A stretch of DNA of 64,000 nt from Astragalus membranaceus (GCA_039519185.1 CM076851.1:100003531-100067530); one strand, 5' to 3'; shown: positions 10,509-23,210, counted from the first letter of the stretch. Notes: generated by a model not told the origin, from the sequence alone. Numbers and translations are program-made.

Positions 10509-11547
10509 CTAAACGGAAATGTAAAAAAAGCTACAAAGTTAACGAGAGTTCAAAAATAAAGGACAAAAAATAAAATAAACAAGTCCATTTGTTGCCCCTT
10601 CATAGAGTTCTGGATATGTCTTTGAATAAAAGTATATATATATATATATATATATTGTATAGGTCCAATAATATAAAACCTAAAGATTTTGGAAATAAAC
10701 ACTATCAAAGGTCTTAGTCGAAAAGAATTCCTACACCAATGGATGGGTAGAATTATATCCTAACATGTATACGTTTTTTGTGAACCCAACCAAAAGGGAA
10801 TATCACTTTTCCCCTTATGTACACCTCATGTATAAATATTTGGCTCTTGTGTTGGGAACAATATATATTTCTACATTATCATATTTAGTTTTGATGTTTT
10901 TTTATATGCCTAATGCGAAGAGGAATTATTCGCCATGGTAACCAAAAGTGAAAAACTATGGGGATAAAGGTACCTCAATATTTGAGTGTGGGTTGGGTTT
11001 AAGGTTGGGGTGTGAAACAGATGGGTTGGATAAAATTCAAACCAAATTATATTAGATAGACAAGAATAATACATTAATTCTCTAACTATCAATAAAAATG
11101 GATGAAAAAAATCTAATCCATTTTCATCTATCCAATAAAAACCAATCCAACTCATCCAATTTTTAACAGAAAGATATCTAATTCATTGGTTAAATTATTA
11201 AATTTTTTTTTTAAAAAAAAGTTTAAAAATAAATTGTATCATTTTAATTATTATTAATTTAATTGAAAATTTAAAAATTTTAAATCTCTCTCTCTCTCTC
11301 TTCTCTGAAAGAGTGGGAGTGTAGATTTTACTTGTTTTTTTTACCAAAAAATGTACTTGTTTACTCGGGAATGAATTTCTTTTCATAATTATATATCCGA
11401 TGGATAAATTTAGTTTTAATTTAGTATGATCCATTGGATTTTAAAAAGTAGTGGATAGATGACTCTCTATTCACAAAGTTAACTGAAGGTATTTAACTTT
11501 TAGAGTTACTTTCTTTTTAAGTGATTCAACTTTTAATCTTGTCTAGT
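10509..11547. other. AT-rich intergenic sequence with a (TA)n tract
   Basis: I see no supported gene. A TA microsatellite lies at about 10632-10655 and a CT/GA run near 11286-11305. Short open frames here have no recognisable domains and biased composition. Confidence 0.5.
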
Positions 11548-11866
11548 CACTAGTACACGAAAGAGATACAATGCACGTTAAATTGGACTTTCCATACCAG
11601 TTATAGAGCGGTGTGGTTTCCATTAGTGTAGTAAGTTAGACTTTTAATGCCGTAACAACCGATGTAATTGTCGTTTTATATGCTTTAAAAACTCAAATAA
11701 TTTGGTTTGTAACTCTGATATTAGTGAAAAACCAGTGTTAAAACTTATTTTTTTTTTATTTTTTGTAAATAATACGTTGTTCCAATTTCCCAATTCAACA
11801 ATAATTTTAGAATCAATTAAGCAAGCACACACACAAATTATAAAACAAGAACAATAAAAGTAGTAA

Positions 11867-12742
11867 CACTACAAAAAAATTGCCCATTAGCGAAAGATTT
11901 TACCCTCGCTAATTCCCATTAGCGAGGGAATTAGTGACGGAATTAGTCCCTCGCTAAATTGCTCCTAGTTAAATTGCTCCTCGCTAGTGGGAATTAGCTA
12001 GGGAATTTGAATCCCTCGCTAATTAGTGAGGGAATATTCCGTCGCTAAGTCTAACAGCCACTTTTTTTTTATATCAGCCTATTTTTGTATATAGTTATTA
12101 TTATTATTATTATTATTGTGTGGTGGTGGTGGTGGTGGTGGGGCAGGGTATTAGGGTAGAGAGAGAAATGAGCTATGTGGTGGTGTGGTGGTGGTGGTGG
12201 TGGTGAAGGGTATTATGGTAGAGAGAGAAGGAGAATAGTAAGGGAGAATGAGAGAAAGAGAGAGAGAAACGAGTGGTGGTGGTGGTGGTGGTGAAGGGTA
12301 TTAGGGTAGAGAGAGAAGATATAGTGAGAGAAGAGTGTGAGGAGGTGGTGGTGTTTGTGTGGTGGTGGAAGAGTGAAGAGAGAAGAAGAGTGTGAGGAGA
12401 GAAGAAGAGAGAAGAGTATGAGGAGAGTAGGAGAGAAGAGTGTGTGTGAGAGGTTAAATAAGCTGAAAAGTCAAAAATTTAGCGAGGGAATTAGGGAGGG
12501 ACTGACAATTCCGTCGCTAAACCCCTGCACGAAGTCCTATCATCTGAAAACTGTCAGAAATTAGCGAGGGAATTAGCGAGGGACTGGCAATTCCGTCGCT
12601 AAACACCTGCACGAAGTCCTATCATCTGAAAACTGTCAGAAATTAGCGAGGGACCTAAAAATCCGTCGCTAATGACAGAATTAGCGAGGGACTAAAAATT
12701 CACTCGCTAATTCCCTCGCTAATAAACTTTTTTTTTGCAGTG
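11867..12742. mobile_element. Short non-autonomous CACTA-like element
   Basis: It begins CACTACAAAAAAATT and ends AAAAAACTTTTTTTTTGCAGTG-like sequence at 12742, with TAA on both flanks (11864-11866 and 12743-12745). Both subterminal zones are dense in TTAGCGAGGGA and its reverse complement TCCCTCGCTAA, typical CACTA subterminal design. The middle is GGT and GA simple sequence (about 12115-12450). The TIR is short and imperfect. A small open frame over the GA-rich middle has no coding features. Confidence 0.75.
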
Positions 12743-13629
12743 TAAAAAAGTAGAACTCAATATTAAGAAACAAGTTTATTGCTAGTAATTCTCATAATAT
12801 TATGTTAGTTTCCAGTAAAAAAAGTACCAAATACAGACTTACAATGAGAAAAATATATATCAACTTAGATTAGTGTGTTTTTTTTACAAACAAACCCAAC
12901 AAGTGGATTGAGGTTGAAGAAGTTTTAAACAATGAATTTGTATACTGTTGTATTTTGGCATGAACTTAATTATTCATTGACAGATGGAGGGGATAGAAAG
13001 ATCCGAGCATCCAAATTATTAGAATCCCCACGAGAATATACATACAGATACTAACAATGTAATAGTGTCATGGGGCAGATGTTCAATTCTCTAAATCCCA
13101 TTTATGTTTCAATGGATAATAAAATTCATCCCAAAATATAATAGTAATTAAATTCATGTTTTATAACTCCTTCAACAATCTACTTCTTAGGTTTATTTTG
13201 GAAGAGACACAAGTAGGGATCAGTTAGGTGGGGAAAAGAAACCACACAAGTAAGGATGGAAGATTGTGCCGCCCTTAGAAATCGCACAAGCAGCTTAAGC
13301 AGACCAAGCTAAAGCAAAAGGTCAAATAACTGCACAATTTGAGCAGACCAGACTCACAAGAAGTCGGAGAAAACTACAAAACTATGCATGCAATAAATGC
13401 TGCAAAAAGAGACAATATCTAAAGTTAAAAAACTAATTTTCAAAGAAGAGTGCAGCACAATGGGGCCATATAATGGCGTATAGGTGCATTCTTTTATATT
13501 CATTGTAAATAGGAAGAAGAATCATATAAAAGAATGCATTTATGTACCATGACAGTGCCCCTTGAGTCCTCGGACCCCTTGTTCCGATTTGGTACAACAG
13601 GCAAAGCAAACAACGTTTGATACACTAGT

Positions 13630-14095
13630 AAAAAAACAGGATTTAAAGTCGGATATTTTGGACATTCGAAGTCTATTATTCATCCGACTTCTATTAAGGC
13701 GACTTAGAAAGTCTGAAATTTTAAAGTCGGATGGGCGTCCGACTTTAAAATACGGTTTTAAAGTCGGATAACTTCAATAATCCGACTTTAAATCTTTTAT
13801 TAAAACGCGTTTTAAAGTCGGATAAATTCAATAATCCGACTTTAAATCTTTAATCAAAACACGTTTTAAAGTCGGATAAATTCAATAATCCGACTCTAAA
13901 TCTTTAATTAAAACGCATTTTAAAGTCGGATAAATTCAATAATCCGACTTTAAATCTTTAATTATAACGCGTTTATGGGCTTTCTGGAACACCTTTAAAG
14001 TCGGATTTATAAGAATATCCGACTTTAAAAGTATGCTTTTAAGTCGGATATTAGGCAGCATCAGAAGAATATCTGACTTTAAAACTAATGTTTTT
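13630..14095. repeat. Left subterminal repeats of the middle CACTA element
   Basis: Repeated units near 54 bp contain AAAGTCGGATAAATTCAATAA followed by ATCCGACTTTAAATC; four central copies are nearly identical (about 13757-13960). The paired motifs are inverted and so can form stems. The same AAGTCGGAT motif recurs at 34800-34935, which ties the two ends together. Confidence 0.88.
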
Positions 14096-14354
14096 TTTTT
14101 TATGATTTTGATATATTTTTTTTGCTTCACCCTTCTTATACAATCATTTCCTGCACATACTTTAAAGTAATTAAAATACTACAATTTCAGCTAGGCAAGA
14201 GGGACACATACACACACGGTAATTAAACTACTTTACTTAAATATATAGAGTTAACTGTTAGATTTCATACCAAAATATACGCTAATACTACACTTCCTTG
14301 AAATTCTAATAATATTCCAAAATACAATAATGATCAACTACACTACACTTTCAC

Positions 14355-17300
14355 TTAAGTTGATTTTTCTTCTTTCTTCTTTCTTCTTTCTTCCTTTCCA
14401 ACCGGCTTACGCTCCTCGTACAACCTTAGAAAGAATTCAGCCCAAACTTGTCTAATGTCCTTCAATTCTTCAGATGTGAACGGATCAGTTGAATTGAATA
14501 CCTAAAACAGTAAAAGATAAATAAGAACGATGAGTTAATCTAATATCGACTCAATAATAATTATCTAGTAATAATCTTAAAAGTTGAAAAATTCAATTAC
14601 CTTTTTCCAATTGTTAGTGATAGTTGCGGAGACTATAGTCATCATATTTATCATCACATAATAGCCACAAGAATGGGTATCATTTTGTTTTGCCACCTAT
14701 AAATAACAAACCAACAAAATTACAGCTCCAGCTACATAGGAATGCTCCACTGATGAACAAAAATGAATATAAAGAAAACTTATACACATCATCACGTCAG
14801 TAATGAAATTATCATGAATAGTTTGAATATCCAACTCAGTAATGAATTATTGATCAGGTCCTTTCAATCATTTCCATGTATTTGACATGTTAAATTTACC
14901 ATTTTCTATTGATAAAGTTAGAGAATTCTAACTGATAGAAATATTGCTAAGCATTTAAAAAAGTGATTTTGTTATTTATTGATCAAACAGATTTTTGTCT
15001 TGGTGTTCAAACCAGATTTCCATGTATTTTTGGGAAGGTAGTCCTGTTGAATGATTATTGAGTTCTGCCATTTTTAAGGGAAGGTAGTCCTGTCTCTAAT
15101 TCCCGGGATGCATCGCCACTGCCAGAATTTCTCTCTTGGAGAAAAGAATACTACACTGCCTAAAGTAGAGGCTGCAGATTCTGCCTTCATTGTATATTGT
15201 ATATATAACATAAATACAAGCTTCCATTAGATAGATAGGTCATATATAGGATTGAACTCACTCCAAAACTGATATTTCTTGCACTGCTGCAGACTCATCT
15301 TTCATGCCTACTTCTAGTGCTGTCAAAAATCAAGAACTATCTAACAATCTAACAATAATATACAAAGGAGAACACATTTGCCTAACTCTTTATCAAGTAA
15401 AAATAATAAAAGTAGGACCAAATCTGAAACAAGCAACTCAAGAATAGAACAAAACAAGGGTGAGTATCATTTAGAAAGGAAAGTGTCTCTAAGATGAGTA
15501 TAACCATTGAGTCCGATTGCTATAACAAAATTTACTATTTCAAGATTTCTTTCAATGAAGATGTTACCTGCTGAGACCTTAACATTGGATAAAGTTTAAC
15601 CAAAAAAACACAACTAAATCTTACTAGAACCATTATTTATTGACTAAAGCTAAGACATTTGGACCAAAAATAATAATGAACATATATTGTGGAAGGGATG
15701 GCAATCAAAGTAATACCCAGAAGCATCTGTTACACTTACACCAATAATATGCGCAATTGAAGGTAATGCAGGCATAGCATAGGCTCATTCTACACAAATT
15801 GATGGAAATTATACTATAAAATGTTATATAAAAACAAACCAGCTTCTTCCTCCCAGCAACAGTTTTAATGAAAAGCATACTATAAAAAAATTATACTACC
15901 AACACAATTTGATTAAAAGTATTAAAGGATGCAACCCTTTTCTTTCATTTTTGACAACAAGGCTAATGGTTCATCAAATAAACTTTCTTTACAAAATCCA
16001 CTGATCAAATCATTATATGCTACAACATCTAGATTGTAGCCTTTAACCAAAAGATCGTGAAAAATCTCTAGGCCATCTTTGAGTTCTCAAGTTGACAGCT
16101 TTTTTGCATAACAAATCTAACAAAGAGTTGTAAGTGAAATTCTTTTCTCCAGCCTCTAACAAATCTAACAAATCTAACAATGAAGGCAGAATCTGCAGCC
16201 TCTACTTTAGGCAGTGCAGTATTCTTTTCTCCAAGAGAGAAATTCTGGCAGTGGCGATGCATCCCGGGAATTAGACACAGTTCTCAATTGTAGACGCATG
16301 CTTTGGGAAGGTAGTCCTGTTGAATGGTTTAAGGGAAGGTAGTCCTGTTGAATGATTATTGAGTTCTACCATTTTTAACAAAACAGAGATGCAGAACAGG
16401 GGATGATGAATTTGCGCAATAATTGAACAACAAAGCAAGAAATGAATTGAAATGAGAACAGAGATGGCGCAAAACTGAAAAACGAATGCTGTGAGACGCA
16501 AGCAGAAGCTCTTGATACCATGATAGGAATATTGCTAAGCATTTAGAAAAGTGATATTGTTATTTATTGATCAAAACTGATTATAGTATAACTGAAAAAC
16601 GAATGCTGTGAGACGCAAGCAGAAGTTCTTGATACCATGATAGAAATATTGCTAAGCATTTAGAAAACTGATCAGTTATATTTCTAACTAACTACTAGAC
16701 TAATTGAACTACAACAGCAACATATTAATAAGCTAGTCTTATTCACTAATACTAACTAACTTCATTTGATTTTGGAATTCTGTTTTTCCTTTACTGATGG
16801 AGTTGAAGTGTGTCAAACTACTATGATTGGATTAAATACTATTATATTAAATCAATTCCTAGCACACAATTCCCATCATGCAATTTACTAAGGAATTGTC
16901 AAAGCAAATACTTACTTTGGGTGTCACCCATTGAGGCTTTGGTTTCCTAAGCCCTTTCGCCCGGTAGCATACATTCATAGCACTGGTAATATTATAAACA
17001 GTAAGCTATAAGTGTAAAGTATTTTAAATCACAGAATTATGACCACTAATAAAAGACAACATACTTGTTAATTATTTCAACCAATTCCTCGGGTGGAGGA
17101 TTGTGAAGCGAACACATCCAAACAACTGTATTAGAAGTAGGACAAATGACAAACAATTGCCAATGTTTGCTGCAAAATTAGACAACAATAATTAAATCAT
17201 AATCAGACAAAGAATTGATACACTTTACATTTAGACAATTGATACTTTACCCGATCAAATATGGCGCTAGAAAGCATGTTTTGTCTTGCTCAATTAGCTT

Positions 17301-18807
17301 CTTCTGGATATATGTTTGGATGGTCCCTGCTTTGTAGCCAAAACTACCACAAACTTTGTATGGATCTAAAAATCCATACACATGACTAATCTCCCTTGCT
17401 ATACATTCGCGATGCAAATACCTAAAATATTAAAACAAGATGTTCAATAACTATAACTAGAAAATATTTAGGAATAAGTTTTACAAATAACTAATATGTA
17501 CTTACGTGCACCATATACCCAAATGGCTCAACTCAAGATCATTCCCTTTAATCATATCTATAATTTCCTTGGATCCACTGTAGAAATGTTCTTGGGGCTC
17601 ATGGTCTAAGTCGAACTTGATATCTCCTGTCATGTCATAAGATGCAATAAACAACTCTCTTAGCCAGTCATTCTTGAGCGGCTCCTCCACATGGGATGGT
17701 GAACAACTAGCTTTGGAACCAATTATATTCTTCAAAGAAATATGATCATTGGGAGGGTCACCAAAGTCATCCCTCAAATCTTGCTTCAAATCTTTGTACT
17801 TCTTTAACTCCTCCCTTAACTCCCCCCTCAACTCCTCCCTTAACTCCTCATTTAACTCATCCCTCAACTCTTGCTTCATGGTAGCAAATTTCTCGCTTTT
17901 TGAAGTGGAACTAATACGTGAAGCAGGTCCAAAGTATATTGATAAACCCACCCCTCTACCAGCTGCTCGCACACGACCAAAATGATCAGGTTTTCCAATG
18001 GCTACAGTCAAGATATCCCGACGTCCTTCTGGAACAAAAGTTCCCTGTGTGGCATGCTCAACTAGCTCATCCTATAACAAAAAACCACGTCCACTTTAAG
18101 CAATATTCTAAAATGTATTTCGTAAGTTGTTTGTGTTTGAATAGAAGTTTTAACTTACAATTTTTGAAGCAACAGAAGCAGACTCATCAGTTGTAAAAGA
18201 TCCTGTTTTCTTCTGGTGGGCCAACTTAAATAACTCATGACGTGGAGGAGATGGAGCCTCTATTACTAAGTCTGGATCACCCGAATCCTCACGCCTTGCT
18301 TCCACATAATTCTTCTTCCACTTCTCCTTAATCATAGGATAGCCACCACGAGAGGTTGTGTGGTAGAAGTTATTTTTGGATTGAACTTCTTTGGCCCTTT
18401 CTCTTTTACTCTGTCACAATTAACAAACCAATTGCCATTTACGAACATACCTGAAACTTAAATATCTGTGTGCTTTATGTATGTGCAGAGATCTAAACAT
18501 CGCTTCTCTAGTCATTTACGAACATACCTGAAACTTTTCTTCCATGCGACTCTTTACGAACAACTCCCAGATTTCCGTTGATATGTAAGGGTATTTCTCA
18601 CATGGAGTTGTGTTACCCTGTTTGTCTCCAGAGCCAAAAACATATATCCTAGTGAGTGATGCCTTAAATTGCGTCCAACGTTCACCGGCATACGATATCC
18701 AATAATTCTTCAACTTCTCGAAATTAGGAATGTCAAATGTTTGCTTACATACACAAAAATCACATTGTTAGTAACTAATAACCTTTAAAGTAATAAATAT
18801 ATTAAGA

Positions 18808-18844
<37 letters not shown>

Positions 18845-19123
18845 GTTGATAAAAGCTAATACCAAGATATCATGCCAGATCAAGGTCTTGACATCCTTAT
18901 CCACATTTTGCCAAGTTTCTGCTAATATGCTCGCCTTGTTTCGTGCTAGCATAGCCACATAACTCTTAAATTTGGTAGCGAATTCACCAAAAGGTTGTTT
19001 GGTAACATGATCAAATTCAAGCGGAAACCTATAACCTGGCGGCCGTCTAGACGTAAATTGGTGTAATGTTGTAGCACATCTACTCCTCTTCTTTGTTGGG
19101 GGGTTGGTAGATGAATCAGCCAT
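14355..19123 (-). CDS. CACTA second gene: Ptta/En-Spm transposase-like protein with Ulp1-like C-terminal domain
   Basis: Nine exons join in one frame: 19123-18863, 18743-18528, 18410-18159, 18071-17506, 17421-17251, 17169-17065, 16982-16916, 14696-14601, 14501-14355. All introns are GT-AG, and the sum of 1881 bp gives 626 residues with no stop. Exons 2-4 carry the plant Ptta/En-Spm block (AGERWTQFK, STEIWELFVKSRMEEKF, TTSRGGYPM, GTFVPEG, GRVRAAGRGVG). Residues about 308-345 are a charged EELREELRGELREEL coil. Exons 5-9 form a C48/Ulp1-like domain with His491 (KHWQLFVICP), Gln550 and Cys556 (QNDTHSCGYYVM). The position usually holding the catalytic Asp reads Cys508 (VVWMCSL). Such proteins accompany TNP2 in CACTA elements and are thought to bind subterminal repeats; protease activity is uncertain. 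The start is the ATG opening exon 1. Intron 7 is swollen to 2.2 kb by an insertion. Confidence 0.85.
14935..16675. mobile_element. Rearranged small retroelement-like insertion with 97-bp inverted arms, inside intron 7
   Basis: Arms at 15095-15191 and 16180-16275 are inverted copies (TCTAATTCCCGGGATGCATC at one end, CTGCAGATTCTGCCTTCAT at the other). Outside them, GGGAAGGTAGTCCTGTTGAATG occurs three times. GAAATATTGCTAAGCATTT occurs near 14940, 16528 and 16645, resembling LTR ends (TATCA on minus), followed on minus by TGGTATCAAGAGC at 16508-16520, close to a tRNA-Met primer site. This looks like a scrambled short LTR element (TRIM-like); the class is inferred. It lies wholly inside an intron and leaves the flanking splice sites intact. 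Confidence 0.45.
15926..16150 (-). pseudogene. Fragment of a PPR (Rf-like) gene
   Basis: Minus-strand translation gives FTYNSLLDLLCKKAV, then after a frame change near 16085 DGLEIFHDLLVKGYNLD and VVAYNDLISGFCKESLFDE, ending in a stop at about 15926. The 35-residue spacing with YN.LI.GFCKE..FDEA.ALLSKM is the pentatricopeptide repeat pattern of fertility-restorer-like proteins. Only about two repeats are present and the frame is broken. It lies between the two inverted arms of the insertion in intron 7. Confidence 0.75.
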
Positions 19124-19137
19124 GATTCCTGTTTAAA

Positions 19138-19330
19138 CAAAAATGACAAACACTTATAAAAAATTAATAAATACTTATCAACAGATATAAAAAATTATTA
19201 AGAATGGATAAATGACAAAGACTTATTAAAAATGAATAAATACTTTATCAACAGATATAAAAAATTATTAATAATGGATAAATGACAAACACTTATTAAA
19301 AATGAATAAATAACTTACATGTGGCTATAT
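19138..19330. repeat. Tandem repeat of about 71 bp between the two CACTA genes
   Basis: About two and a half copies of a unit containing AAATGACAAACACTTATTAAA, ATCAACAGATATAAAAAATT and ATTAATAATGGATAAATGAC are seen. It occupies the gap between the TNP2 stop and the second gene's start, so it is the likely promoter zone of the second gene. Confidence 0.7.
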
Positions 19331-19344
19331 TTTATTTCTAGGGG

Positions 19345-22300
19345 TCAAATTAAAACATCTTCCCATATCCCTTCATTATGATCATCACGAGTCGCATGTA
19401 CACCATCCACATCATTGTCCTCAACGAATGTAGGCATTTGTGTACTGAAAGAAGGAGTCTCAGAAATTTCAAGGGATGAATCTCCATCTTCATCATTATT
19501 ATTTATGATTCTTTCTTGTAGGACTACTGACCATTTTTTGCTAGAAGGATCTTTGACATAAAAGATTTGTTTTGCTTGGTTAGCCATGATGAAAGGCTCA
19601 TCCGTATGACCAACCTTGTCTAGGTCCAACAATGTAAATCCTAACTCATCGGTTTGTACACCAGTGTTACTGTTAACCCACTTACATTTAAAAAGAGGCA
19701 CTTTAAATTTACAGTAATCGAGTTCCCAAATCTCTTCAATAATCCCAAAGTAAGCAATTGACGCCAGAACAGGGTGTTTATCCTTTGAACCAGAGAAGTG
19801 CATTGCAGAAGCCATAACCATAACCCCACTATTTTGCCCAATTCTTTTATCATCTTGTGACTTTGTACAAAATGAAAAATTATTTATATCATACCCAGAC
19901 CAACACGAGACACTAAATTTAGGTTCATGTGCAAGCCACCTTAATGTATCAGAAGCACTATTATCCTTCATAATAGTATCTTTAAACCAAATTACGAATG
20001 ACTTGTTGTGCTCTTTCAATAGTGCTATTTCATGCATGTAAGGGTTTTGGGCCTTGACAATATTTTTATGAGTAGATAAATAAGGTAATACCTCATCAGT
20101 GTTAATCAATACGTACATATGTGCTTGCAACACTTCTGCTCGATCCTTATTCTTGGACTTTGAACGTCCTGTACCCTTACCTTGACACCTCTCTATATGA
20201 CGAGACTTGGGAAGCCCTACAGGTTTTGGTTCAGCCAAATAATCTGAACAAAACTCAATAGCTTCTTCTGTGACATACCTTTCAGCAATAGATGCTTCAG
20301 GATGATATTGATTCTTCACATAACCTTTCAAAATCTTCATATATCGTTCAACTGGGTACATCCACCTTAAATAAATAGGGCCACACATTCTAATCTCTCT
20401 CACTAGGTGAACAATTAAATGAACCATAATGTCAAAAAATGAGGGGGGGAAATACATCTCCAATTGACACAATATAATAGCAGCCTCATTTTCCAATTCA
20501 TCAACTTTTGAGGGTCAATGACTTTGACACATATGGAATTAAAGAATAAGCACAACCTAGTTATGGCATGTCGAACACATTTTGGCAAGATCCCACGAAT
20601 AGCCACTGGTAGTAGTTGTTGCATCAACATGTGACAATCATGAGACTTTAAGCCAACCAATTTGAGATCCTTCATTGACACAAGCCTCTTAAAATTTGAA
20701 GAGTAACCTTGTGGAACTTTGATTCCATGTAGACACTCGCACAAACTTATTTTCTCTTTTTTGGACAATGTATGACATGCTGGGGGCAAATATGTATGCT
20801 TGCCTTTTGGCTCTGGATGTAATTGCTCTCTTATCCCCATTTCACGCAAATCTAAACGAGATTTTATACCATCCTTTGTCTGGCCTTTAATGTTCAGAAG
20901 CGTCCCGATAACACTATCACAAACGTTTTTCTCGACATGCATGAAATCAAGACAGTGCCTTACATAAAGACTAGACCAATACAGAAGATCAAAGAACACT
21001 GACCTCTTCTTCCACTTGCTTTTCTCATTGGGCTGATTCTTCTTTTTGCCAAATACAAATTTGATGTCCTTAACCACTTGGTAGACTTCTTCTCCACTTA
21101 AGACATTAGGAGCAGTTTCATTCTCTTGGCATCCATTAAAAGCTTTTTTCAACCTACGATACGAGTGATTACGTTTGAGAAATCTTCGGTGCCCAAGGTA
21201 TACAGTCTTCTTACCATGTTTCAGTTGATGGTAGCATGTGTTTTCGGCACAAATAGGACAAGCTTTATGTCCCTTAACACTATACCCAGACAAGTTTCCG
21301 TATGCTGGGAAGTCATTGATCGTGCAAAATAACATCGTCCGCAGGTTAAAAGTTTCATTGGAATACCCGTCAAACACATTCACTCCCTCATCCCACATTT
21401 TCCTCAAGTCTTCAACCAACGGACTAAGATAAAGATCTATGTCATTTCCTGACTGTCTTGGGCCAGAAATCATCATGGATAACATAACATATTTACGCTT
21501 CATGCACAACCAAGGAGATAGGTTGTAAATTATAAGGAGAACGGGCCAAGAGCTATGATTCGTACTTAAGTTACCATATGGGTTCATCCCATCCGAAGCA
21601 AGCGCAAGTTACCATATGGCACCAAAATCCGGAAACAAGCTATCAACCTTCTTCCATTGTAGAGAATCAGCTGGATGACGAAGCTGTCCGTCACATTTCC
21701 TCTCATCTGCATGCCATCTGATGTTCTTTGCGTCTTTTGCATTAACAAACAACCGTTTGAACCTGGGAATTATCGGAAGATACCATAACACCTTCGCTGG
21801 AGAGCCCTTTGTGTCGTCATCATCACAACTAGATTCACCAGACTTTGCTTTGTAGCGCGACCTATTACACACAGGGCACTTATGCAGATTCTCAAAATCA
21901 TTCCGGTACAATATGCAATCATTTGGGCATGCATGTATTTTTATATACTCCACACCCATCGGACACAAAATTTTCTTTGCTTCGTACGTACGACACGGCA
22001 ATGTGTTACCTTCTGGAAGTATGTCTTTCAACAACTCAAGCAACTCGGTGAAACTCTTATCAGTCCACCCATTTATTGCCTTCAGGTTGAACAATCTTAT
22101 CACCACATTCAATCGCGTGTGTTTTGTACATCCCAAATACAAAGGCTCTTCTTTATCTTTGCACAAAGTATCATAGGCACATGCTTGCTTAAAAGACTCC
22201 GGACCAATATCACGTATCATGTCCTCCATTCGATCATCCATATTTGTGTCTGCGAAATTATCTCTTTCAGACACACTTGGGATATCTAACTTCTCACCAT

Positions 22301-22520
22301 GCCATATCCATGTTGTATAACCACGACAAATGCCATCAACAAGAAGATGATCTTTGATTGTGTCAACTGGTTGTGGTCTTTGGTTCACACAATTAACACA
22401 AGGACAATCAAAAATTCCACTACTATCTTTAAGATTTGTTTGAGCAAACTCTAGAAACTCTTCCACCCCTTTCGCATACTCGTCACTCAACTTGCTTGTT
22501 TGCATCCAACTACGATCCAT
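19345..22520 (-). pseudogene. TNP2-type CACTA transposase, disrupted
   Basis: The start MDRSWMQTSKLS at 22520 is the usual TNP2 opening. A Transpos_assoc domain (CPCVNCVN, DHLLVDGICRGYTTW) covers residues about 5-85. Transposase_21 follows with CPVCNRSRYK, WHADERK, ASDGMNPYGN, MISGPRQSGNDIDLYL, GHKACPICAE and the hallmark HCLDFMHVEKNVCDSVIGTL. A DUF4218 block (FPPSFFDIMVHL, YPVERYMKILKGYV) and a DUF4216 block (FKCKWVN, LDKVGHTDEPFIMANQA) complete a full-length 1060-residue protein. Two lesions disable it: an in-frame TAA at 21609-21611 and a frame change near 20505. The second gene follows 220 bp downstream on the same strand. The nested CACTA element lies just upstream and separates it from the element's right end. 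Confidence 0.92.
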
Positions 22521-22989
22521 AGCTATACTCAAAAAATAGTAAAAAGAATGTATTTATAAACAACTTATAACATGTAAAGAAAGAAAGGATTCCAATTCTA
22601 TTGCAACAAACAAACATAGCATATTATTCTTTAATTTAACAAACAAAAAAGAGTTGCATTATGAAAAGTTTAACTAGGCAAGCAAACAATTAAAGTAAAG
22701 AACCATGATAGATACCTGAAAGGGTTTCAGCACAAGAGGGCGATGGTGACACGGGAGAGGGTGAGGGCGGCGACCACAACAAGATATGAAGTCAACTTTG
22801 ATAAGGAGCGTGTATTACCTAACCATAAAAAAAGAAAAAAAAAATTGTCAAAATTTCCATAAATAAGGCCACATAACAAACATGTGAAAGAACAAATAAA
22901 ACAACATTCTTGTACAAACAAACAACAAATTAAATACTAAAATTCTGAAAGGAACTAATATACCTATAATCTTCGGCCAACAAACCAGT
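22521..22989. other. TNP2 upstream region up to the nested insertion
   Basis: There is no coding content. This is the residual 5' leader of TNP2; the nested element inserted at AGT (22987-22989). Confidence 0.5.
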
Positions 22990-23210
22990 CACTAGTGCAA
23001 AAATGGGATTAGAATTAGACATTTAAAGTCAGGCGCTCAGATGCCTGACTACATAAGTAGACACGGTGGCAAACTTGTAATTAAGAGGAAAAACTCGCGA
23101 GTTTTAAGGTCAAGCGGATACACGCCTGACTTCTAAAGTGAACAAACAGGGAAAAAATTAGACTTTAGAAGTCAGGCGTGTATTCGCCTGACTACATAAG
23201 TGACACTGTA
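22990..23210. repeat. Left terminal and subterminal repeats of the nested CACTA element
   Basis: The terminal repeat is followed by AAAGTCAGGCGCTCAGATGC, ACTCGCGAGTTTTAAGGTC and AGTCAGGCGTGTATTCGCC, paired inverted motifs. The whole zone matches 4385-4701 in reverse. Confidence 0.88.

Noticed and set aside
10910..11155. 81-codon minus-strand frame
   Set aside because: No homology recognised, AT-rich composition and no supporting splice or promoter context.
12337..12564. Arg/Glu-rich open frame
   Set aside because: It lies in GA simple sequence inside the short CACTA-like element and has no conserved features.
17749..17985. Plus-strand frame rich in NSS repeats
   Set aside because: It is the antisense of the EELREEL coil in the CACTA second gene.
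21845..22289. Several overlapping plus-strand frames up to 135 codons
   Set aside because: They are antisense to the well-supported TNP2 domains.
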